A DNA stretch of 64,000 bases from Candidatus Korarchaeota archaeon NZ13-K (GTDB taxonomy: Archaea > Korarchaeota > Korarchaeia > Korarchaeales > Korarchaeaceae): the NCBI GenBank assembly GCA_003344655.1, contig MAIU01000001.1, forward strand, positions 1-64,000. The letters are read 5' to 3'. Positions 59,133-64,000 of this stretch are shown here, piece after piece. Position 1 is the stretch's first letter. Each line of letters starts with the position of its first letter. The position numbers and the translations under genes were made by a program. A model generated the notes under the pieces. It made no database searches. It was not told the origin of the DNA and saw nothing but the letters and a program-made list of their open reading frames with translations.

Positions 59133-59708
59133 ATGGAATTCCTGAATGTGAGCCCCGAGGATGCCCTCGTTCACGCCCAAAGAATAGCTAAAAAGGTTGT
59201 GGAATCGGGATACAAGCCGGACGTGATAGTGGCCATACTGAGAGGAGGCGTTGTGCTGGCCAGACTGCTCAGTGACTTACTTAATGTTAGGGAGATAAAA
59301 ATGATGAGAGTTATTCATTATGATGCTTTGGAATCAAAGAAAGTTGCGGAAATAGTTGACCCTGTGAATTGTAGGCTCGACGGTCTGCGAGTGCTCCTAG
59401 TGGATGACGTCGCTGACACGGGGGAGAGCCTGATCCTAGCTAGGAATCACGTGCTCGAGAGGGGGGCGGCCGAGGTCAGGGTGGCAACCATGCACTACAA
59501 GCCCTGGAGCAAGCTCAAGCCGGACTACTACTCCGAGGAAACAGAAGCCTGGGTTGTTTATTTCTGGGAGTATGCCGAGACAGTGAACTACTTCATGAAG
59601 AAGTTCTCCGACAGAGGCAAGGATTACGTCTTAGATCTCATCAGGAGGGCCGGGATACCGGATGAGATAGTCAGGTGGGTGCTCGGGAATGAGGGGCATT
59701 TACGATAA
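59133..59708 (+). CDS. Purine phosphoribosyltransferase (xanthine-guanine/hypoxanthine type)
   Basis: 191 residues. Type I PRT fold: DVIVAILRGGVVLARLLSDLL and the PRPP-binding loop VLLVDDVADTGESL. C-terminal features (YYSEETEAWVVYFWEYAET) resemble archaeal xanthine-guanine or hypoxanthine PRTs of the Sulfolobus type. It joins a purine base to PRPP in salvage. ATG 59133 has GGAGGTG 6 nt upstream, 2 bp after the MazG stop. It overlaps glyS by 20 bp. Confidence 0.85.
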   Translation: MEFLNVSPEDALVHAQRIAKKVVESGYKPDVIVAILRGGVVLARLLSDLLNVREIKMMRVIHYDALESKKVAEIVDPVNCRLDGLRVLLVDDVADTGESLILARNHVLERGAAEVRVATMHYKPWSKLKPDYYSEETEAWVVYFWEYAETVNYFMKKFSDRGKDYVLDLIRRAGIPDEIVRWVLGNEGHLR

Positions 59709-61215
59709 GGTGGTGGACCTCGCGAGCAGAAGAGGCTTCTTCTGGCCTTCCGCCAAGGAGGTTTATTCAGATTCCCCCGCGGGTTTCTACGTCTACGGCC
59801 CCCTCGGGGTCAGGATGAAGGAGAAGCTGATATCCCTATGGAGGAGGGAGATAGTACTGAGAGAAGGAGTCAATGAAATAGAAACTCCCAACATTCTACC
59901 GATAAAAGTTTTCGAAGCATCCGGTCACCTAGAGCACTTTTTCGATAAATTAATAGAGTGCAAGAGGTGCCACTCCAAGTTCAGGATAGACAAATTGTTA
60001 GAGGAATCCTTAGCTATCGAGGAGAACCTAGAGGGACTTCCGGATGATGAGCTCCTGAGGATGATCCTCGATAACGGCGTGAGATGCCCCAACTGCGGTT
60101 CCACTGAATGGGGGGATCTGAAGGACTTCAACCTGATGTTCACGCTGGCCGTTGGGGCCGAGGCCGAGGAGCCCAACGCCGCTCTCAGGCCCGAAACGAC
60201 TCAGGGTAGCGTGGTAGAGTTCAGGAGGACCTTCATGGTCATGAGGGGGAAACTCCCGTTCGCATTGGGTCAGGTTGGAAGGGTCTTCAGGAACGAGATC
60301 TCCCCAAGGAGGGCACTCATAAGGATGAGGGAGTTCCAGCAGCTTGAGGTGCAGATATTCTTCGATCCAGAGAATCCCGATGATGTGTACATGGAGAAGC
60401 TGAAGCCCCATCTGGGTTACAAGCTGAGGTTCCTCAGGAGGGAGGATAGGGCCTCCGGTAGGATATCCGAGATCTCGGCGGAGGAGGCCCTGAGCAGCGG
60501 ATACACCGTCAATGGCCTTATAACCTACTGGCTCGTCCTCTACCAGAGGTTCTTCAACGAAACCTTGGGCTTCCCACTGGAGAGGTTGAGGTACAGGGAG
60601 CTGATTGAAGGGGAGAAGGCCCATTACTCGCTGGTTCACTGGGATTTAGAGGTATACACCGAGGACCTGGGATGGGTTGAGCTTGTGAACAATGCCTACA
60701 GGACGGACTACGACCTCTCGGGTCACATGAGGGTCTCTGGAGTAGATCTGAGGATAACTGATCCGGAGACCGGCAGGAAGTTCCTGCCGCACATGTATGA
60801 ACCATCCATAGGCGTGGATAGGGTGATCTTCCATGAGCTCATGCTGGCTTACAGGGAGGATGAGGAGAGGGTCTGGCTTCAGCTCCCGAGGAACCTGGCG
60901 CCCATAGAGGTCGGCGTCTTCCCCCTCATGAAGAGGGATGAGCTCCCCGAGAGGGCCAAGGAGATATATCTGGATCTGATAAATGAGGGTATAATCGCCT
61001 TCTACGACGACTCCGGGACAATAGGTAGGAGGTACAGGAGGATGGATGAGATAGGAACACCTCTATGCGTCACAGTCGATTACCAGACGCTTGAAGATAA
61101 CACGGTGACCCTCAGGGACAGGGACACGATGAAGCAGGTGAGGGTTGGGGTAGGGGAGTTGGTCGGGAAGGTCAGGAGGTTCCTCAACACCAACCTCAGC
61201 ATAGAGGAGCTTTGA
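59689..61215 (+). CDS. glyS: Glycyl-tRNA synthetase (archaeal/eukaryotic alpha2 type)
   Basis: 508 residues. Class II core: motif 1 region GFYVYGPLGVRMKEKLISLWR, motif 2 FRNEISPRRALIRMREFQQLEVQIFF, motif 3 EPSIGVDRVIF. A zinc-binding insert IECKRCHSKFRID and GVRCPNCGSTEWGDLKDFNLMF follows. C-terminal anticodon domain APIEVGVFPL...DDSGTIGRRYRRMDEIGTP. It charges tRNA-Gly. The ATG lies inside the upstream PRT gene (20 bp overlap). The convergent E1-like gene follows directly. Confidence 0.95.
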   Translation: MRGIYDKVVDLASRRGFFWPSAKEVYSDSPAGFYVYGPLGVRMKEKLISLWRREIVLREGVNEIETPNILPIKVFEASGHLEHFFDKLIECKRCHSKFRIDKLLEESLAIEENLEGLPDDELLRMILDNGVRCPNCGSTEWGDLKDFNLMFTLAVGAEAEEPNAALRPETTQGSVVEFRRTFMVMRGKLPFALGQVGRVFRNEISPRRALIRMREFQQLEVQIFFDPENPDDVYMEKLKPHLGYKLRFLRREDRASGRISEISAEEALSSGYTVNGLITYWLVLYQRFFNETLGFPLERLRYRELIEGEKAHYSLVHWDLEVYTEDLGWVELVNNAYRTDYDLSGHMRVSGVDLRITDPETGRKFLPHMYEPSIGVDRVIFHELMLAYREDEERVWLQLPRNLAPIEVGVFPLMKRDELPERAKEIYLDLINEGIIAFYDDSGTIGRRYRRMDEIGTPLCVTVDYQTLEDNTVTLRDRDTMKQVRVGVGELVGKVRRFLNTNLSIEEL

Positions 61216-61917
61216 TCACTCGCCACACACAGGGCAGTTTTTATTCTTACTTACCCTTATTGTGGTGAATTCCATACTTTTCAGGTCACCAATGAGTAAT
61301 TTTCCTGCAAGTGTAACCTCCAATCCTGCTAAATACTTTATCGCTTCAGCAGCGGCTATCGAGGCCACAGCAGCGGGCGTCATCCCGATCACGGGCACAG
61401 GGCCTGAGTCCTCCACGTGGGGGAATAGGCACCTCAGGCATGCTGTCTTCTTAGGTATTATGAACGATGTGGCAAAGTAGAACCCGTTTATCGCAGAATA
61501 AACAAATGGTATGCTTTTTCTCACGCAATAATCGTTTATTATGTACCTGGTCTTGAAATTATCTGATGCATCCATCACCAAGTCCACGCCCTTCAGTAAG
61601 CTATCCACGTTGTCCTCGCTCAGCCTCTCAGGCACACCCTCAACCTCGACGTCGGAGTTCCTCCTTCTGATCTCCCTCTCCGCGACTAGGGCCTTTGGAA
61701 GCCCTATGTCTTCCTCCCCATAAATTATTTGCCTATGGAGATTGTTGAGGCTGACGACATCTCCGTCTATTATCCTCAGATTGACACCAGCTGAGACTAG
61801 GTAGAGGGAGAGGGGAGAGCCTATTCCCCCAGCTCCGACGACAGCCACTCGCGACCCTCTGAGCCTCCTCTGGCCCTCCTCACCTATCAGCATCAGCTGC
61901 CTTTCGTAGCGTGACAT
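61216..61917 (-). CDS. E1-like adenylating enzyme (MoeB/ThiF/UbaA family)
   Basis: 233 residues. ATP-binding GAGGIGSPLS at 28-37, NLHRQIIYGEEDIGLPKA, MDASDNFKTRYIINDYC, and zinc Cys pairs CLRCLFP and NCPVC. These enzymes adenylate the C-terminal glycine of small ubiquitin-like sulfur carriers (MoaD, ThiS, SAMP). In archaea one E1-like enzyme can serve molybdopterin, tRNA thiolation and protein tagging. It overlaps cutA by 38 bp and abuts the glyS stop. No rhodanese domain. Confidence 0.88.
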   Translation of the reverse strand: MSRYERQLMLIGEEGQRRLRGSRVAVVGAGGIGSPLSLYLVSAGVNLRIIDGDVVSLNNLHRQIIYGEEDIGLPKALVAEREIRRRNSDVEVEGVPERLSEDNVDSLLKGVDLVMDASDNFKTRYIINDYCVRKSIPFVYSAINGFYFATSFIIPKKTACLRCLFPHVEDSGPVPVIGMTPAAVASIAAAEAIKYLAGLEVTLAGKLLIGDLKSMEFTTIRVSKNKNCPVCGE

Positions 61918-62212
61918 CCTCCATCCACCTCAGGTAATCCTCGCCAGCGACATCTACAGGTAGCACTAAGATCTCCGGAACCTCATAAGGATGCCTCTCC
62001 TCTATGAAGTCGATGAGATCCCTTATAAGGGCCTGATGGGTCTTTATCAGGAGCATGATCTCATTAGATCTCTCAATCTTCCCTTCCCACCAGTACTTAC
62101 TGATCACGGGAAACATGGAAACGCAACCAGCTAATTTACGCTCCAATATCTCATTAGACAGTCTCTCAGCCTGTTCTAGATTCTCAACAGTCGTTATTAG
62201 GATCCTCAGCAA
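61880..62212 (-). CDS. cutA: CutA1-family protein
   Basis: 110 residues. Family patterns: ITTVENLEQAERLSNEILERKLAGCVSMFPVISKYWWEGKIE, MLLIKTHQALIRDLIDFIEERHPYEVPEILVLPV and YLRWMEDVT. CutA1 forms a very stable trimer; its proposed link to copper tolerance is not settled. The TTG start has GAGAGGTGA upstream. It lies between the phosphoesterase and E1-like genes in a three-gene unit. Confidence 0.93.
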   Translation of the reverse strand: MLRILITTVENLEQAERLSNEILERKLAGCVSMFPVISKYWWEGKIERSNEIMLLIKTHQALIRDLIDFIEERHPYEVPEILVLPVDVAGEDYLRWMEDVTLRKAADADR

Positions 62213-62216
62213 ATTA

Positions 62217-62927
62217 TCACCTCTCGAAGTACTCTTCCATGGTCAACCTCCACTTGGGTGAGATTTCCACAACCTTCCTCCAGAGAGGGAAGGCCACGTT
62301 ATAAACGGTGGCCCTTCCAACGACGGCGGATCTGGTTCCGTTATGGGAGTGGCCGTGTACCGCTATATCCACTAAACCATCCTGCAGGTATTTCTCAAAT
62401 CCCCTGTGGCCCAAATACCTCCACGCCCTGGGATTCTCCCCCCTAAGGGTCCTCGTAGTCGTGGCGTAATGAGTGAGTAGTATTGTGATATCAACTTTAC
62501 CTCTTAATTCCTTAAGCATTTCTCCTAATATAATCACTCTCTCTTCATAAATCTTATCTATGTTTGGTATTTTCCTCCTCTGCCAGACTGTGGGGAGCTC
62601 GAGACTACCCCTGGAGCCAACTACCCCCACCATTATATCATCTATCCTCAGGATGGCTCTCTCATCGTCTAGAAAGGACACCCTCGTTAAGTTTCTTCTT
62701 AACTCATCCTTCAGATCATCGAACTCGTCATTCCCGAACACGGCGATCATCTTGGCACCTGTGCTAGACAGTATGTCCACCACCTCGCCGTAGTACTCTA
62801 TCCTTCCCCTGTCCACTATGTCTCCCGCTAGCAGAAGGAGATCCGCTGTTCCACAGTCGCTGAAAGCTTCCCTCAGCTCCTTTAGGAAGACCGGAGCATG
62901 CACGTCGGACAAAGCCAGTATCCTCAT
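62217..62927 (-). CDS. Calcineurin-like metallophosphoesterase
   Basis: 236 residues. Motifs in order: ALSDVHAP (DxH), LLAGDIVDRG (GDxxDR), VFGNDEFDD (GNxE-type), LLTHY and VHGHSHNGT (GHxH). These ligate two metals; substrates of archaeal members (phosphodiesters, nucleotides) are unknown. The ATG lies about 38 bp from the TATA element shared with UPF0248. First gene of the phosphoesterase-cutA-E1 operon. Confidence 0.88.
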   Translation of the reverse strand: MRILALSDVHAPVFLKELREAFSDCGTADLLLLAGDIVDRGRIEYYGEVVDILSSTGAKMIAVFGNDEFDDLKDELRRNLTRVSFLDDERAILRIDDIMVGVVGSRGSLELPTVWQRRKIPNIDKIYEERVIILGEMLKELRGKVDITILLTHYATTTRTLRGENPRAWRYLGHRGFEKYLQDGLVDIAVHGHSHNGTRSAVVGRATVYNVAFPLWRKVVEISPKWRLTMEEYFER

Positions 62928-62960
62928 TTAATAACCCCCATCGGCATGCACCAGCTCCCC

Positions 62961-62969
62961 TTTTTATAC
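62961..62969. promoter_or_regulatory. TATA element shared by the phosphoesterase (minus) and UPF0248 (plus)
   Basis: TTTTTATAC. Its centre (about 62965) is 24 bp from the plus-strand GTG at 62989 and 38 bp from the minus-strand ATG at 62927. Start codons are 62 bp apart. Confidence 0.55.
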
Positions 62970-62988
62970 GCACTTCCATTGAGCTCCT

Positions 62989-63243
62989 GTGAGAAAAGGC
63001 GAGATCCGCCTGATCCTTGAGTCGATGATATGGGATGCCAGGAACAGGAGGGAAGATTACAGGATACTCTTCAGAGATAGGGGCATGCCCAACGACATCA
63101 GCGAAGTCCGAGGGGATGAGATAGAAGTTAAATCGGACAGAATAGTGCTGAGAGATGGAAGGGAGATACCCCAACATAGGATAGTGGCGATATGGAGGGG
63201 TGATGAACTGCTCTACTCGAGGGGGGGTTCATCGAACTTTTAG
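62989..63243 (+). CDS. UPF0248 (DUF504) family protein
   Basis: 84 residues. UPF0248 pattern: IWDARNRREDYRILFRDRGMPNDISEVRGDEIEV, then VLRDGREIPQHRIVAIWRGDELLYSR. Small conserved archaeal (and eukaryotic) domain, suggested to act with RNA ligase-type or RNA-related proteins in some genomes, but its function is not established. Leaderless GTG start, 24 bp from the TATA element. Confidence 0.85.
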   Translation: MRKGEIRLILESMIWDARNRREDYRILFRDRGMPNDISEVRGDEIEVKSDRIVLRDGREIPQHRIVAIWRGDELLYSRGGSSNF

Positions 63244-63280
63244 GAAATTTTTTTAAGCTGTTTAGACGCGTGATCCGGCG

Positions 63281-63682
63281 ATGAACTCCCATAAGAGCAT
63301 CATGCTCCTGGGAATATCGCTCGCGATCGTCGGAGAAATCATAAGTTTTTATACGGAGTACGTTTTGTTGGTTAGTCCATGCTTCGCATGCTACGTTTTG
63401 AGGTATAGCTACCTCTCCTTGATTGGCTTACAGCTGATATCGATGAGATGGAGGAAGCTGACCATGTTGACCGTGATGCTGTCCGCATTCATAGTTTTGG
63501 TGTCCCTTAACGGGGTATTAGGTTACATGAACTACACTTCTAGCCCCTGCATCGAGGCATGCCCTTACGAAGGGGATCTCAGTATAGGCTTCAGGCTATT
63601 CTCCCTCTCGCTGGTCGGCGGGGTGGTGGAGCTCCTCTTGATGCTGCAGGCCCTGAGGCTGGCTCGCAGGGGAGTGGGGTAG
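63281..63682 (+). CDS. dsbB: DsbB-like disulfide-oxidising membrane protein
   Basis: 133 residues with four hydrophobic segments. A CxxC motif, PCFACYVLRYSYLSLIG, lies after the first helix like PCPLC-YQR of DsbB, and a second Cys pair, SPCIEACPYEG, lies in the loop between helices 3 and 4. This is the DsbB/BdbC layout, which passes electrons from an exported thiol oxidase to quinone. No DsbA-like gene adjoins it. Leaderless ATG about 30 bp after ATTTTTTTAAG (63246-63256). Confidence 0.82.
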   Translation: MNSHKSIMLLGISLAIVGEIISFYTEYVLLVSPCFACYVLRYSYLSLIGLQLISMRWRKLTMLTVMLSAFIVLVSLNGVLGYMNYTSSPCIEACPYEGDLSIGFRLFSLSLVGGVVELLLMLQALRLARRGVG

Positions 63683-63758
63683 ATCACCGACGATCGCCTC
63701 TCTCATGCGGAAACGGCAGCGAAATGTATATATAGGTCCCTCGAGCTCCTGGGGATCG

Positions 63759-64000
63759 GTGGAGACTTTGCCGGAGATAGTCTGCCCCGTATGTGGCTAT
63801 GAATTTTACCTGGACGAGGATGACTACGAGGGAGAGATACAGTGCCCCAGTTGCGGGACTCTGCTGGAAGTCACTATAGAGAGGGGGGACGTGAAGGACA
63901 TCGTGCCCCTGGAGGAGGGCTTGGAGGAGGAAGAGTGGCTCGACGATGAGGACTTCTGGGAGGAGGGTGAGGAGGAGAGCTTCTGGGAGGAGGAAGAAGA
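63759..64000 (+). CDS. LysW-like zinc-ribbon protein with long acidic tail (cut by window edge)
   Basis: At least 80 residues; the gene runs off the right edge. Residues about 6-45 form a LysW/Lys biosynthesis carrier-like zinc ribbon: IVCPVCGYEFYLDEDDYEGEIQCPSCGTLLEVTIERG (two CPxCG pairs). It continues as a very acidic tail with EEEWLDDEDFWEEGEEESFWEEEEE-like Trp repeats. LysW normally ends at about 55 residues in EDWGE, whose last Glu carries the substrate. Start GTG 63759 is leaderless (TGTATATATAGG at 63724-63735); TTG 63768 is possible. Function inferred only from the ribbon. Confidence 0.75.
   Translation, partial: METLPEIVCPVCGYEFYLDEDDYEGEIQCPSCGTLLEVTIERGDVKDIVPLEEGLEEEEWLDDEDFWEEGEEESFWEEEE

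Noticed and set aside
1-64000. CRISPR arrays, transposases, integrases or phage genes.
   Set aside because: No regularly spaced repeats, inverted-repeat-bounded elements or recombinase-like proteins were seen.

Overview
The window is chromosomal DNA from a hyperthermophilic archaeon of the TACK group. It is most like Korarchaeota (Candidatus Korarchaeum), but that placement is inferred from gene content, not from a marker tree. The support is an A-type ATP synthase operon, archaeal AsnRS, GlyRS and HisRS, a short XPF nuclease, RPA, Sec61-beta, a Grc3/Clp1-type RNA kinase, a tRNA with an intron at position 37/38, and a crenactin gene. Promoters are archaeal TATA elements about 26 bp upstream of starts that are often leaderless. 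Genes are dense on both strands. I saw no insertion sequence, prophage, CRISPR array or rRNA gene.

Layout. 1-1.7 kb: start of an ATP synthase operon (H, E, F and the 5' part of A, minus strand), then tRNA-Leu. 1.9-12.2 kb: CYTH phosphatase, MTA/SAH-type deaminase, membrane-anchored metallopeptidase, pyruvate:ferredoxin oxidoreductase (D, A, B without gamma), agmatinase-type ureohydrolase, small membrane protein, HflX GTPase, UbiD-type decarboxylase. 12.6-17.9 kb: AsnRS, an overlapping RtcA-RPA-XPF nucleic-acid operon, Ogt DNA repair methyltransferase. 17.9-24.6 kb: crenactin, DUF72, polynucleotide kinase, glycerate kinase, TRAM protein, TrmB-like regulator and two small unknown genes. 24.6-28.0 kb: tRNA-Pro, a PIN toxin pair, two tandem ion-transporter-superfamily permeases, an intron-bearing tRNA-Met. 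28.3-32.6 kb: Yip1-like membrane protein, prenyl diphosphate synthase with a puzzling start, nucleotide-sugar dehydrogenase, class II aldolase, rhomboid protease. 32.7-40.3 kb: complete four-subunit 2-oxoacid oxidoreductase, CoaD, a degenerate HAD protein, SIS sugar isomerase, M42 peptidase, fused AcnX dehydratase. 40.3-44.9 kb: branched-chain amino-acid ABC transporter. 45.1-50.6 kb: ornithine carbamoyltransferase, carbamate kinase, TrpB2 with a long structured leader, a PD-(D/E)xK nuclease, HisRS. 50.7-64.0 kb: ABC exporter with a COG1361-type adaptor, tRNA-Lys, DUF2070 protein, Lrp regulator, beta-CASP nuclease, SecG, MazG-like protein, phosphoribosyltransferase, GlyRS, E1-like enzyme, CutA, phosphoesterase, UPF0248, a DsbB-like protein, and a LysW-like protein cut by the window end.

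How the genes fit together. The contents suggest an amino-acid and peptide fermenter: peptidases, a Liv importer, two ferredoxin-linked 2-oxoacid oxidoreductases, ornithine carbamoyltransferase with carbamate kinase (possible ATP from carbamoyl phosphate), and an ATP synthase. Isoprenoid supply is also represented. The UbiD homologue and the fused AcnX protein match the decarboxylase and dehydratase of the archaeal mevalonate route, and a prenyl diphosphate synthase acts downstream.

The most notable items are the crenactin gene away from recognisable arcadin genes; the fused AcnX protein; a TrpB2 leader with a seven-codon Trp-containing mini-ORF and competing hairpins; nine divergent gene pairs that each appear to share one near-symmetrical TATA element; the prenyl synthase start; and the LysW-like protein with an unusually long acidic tail.
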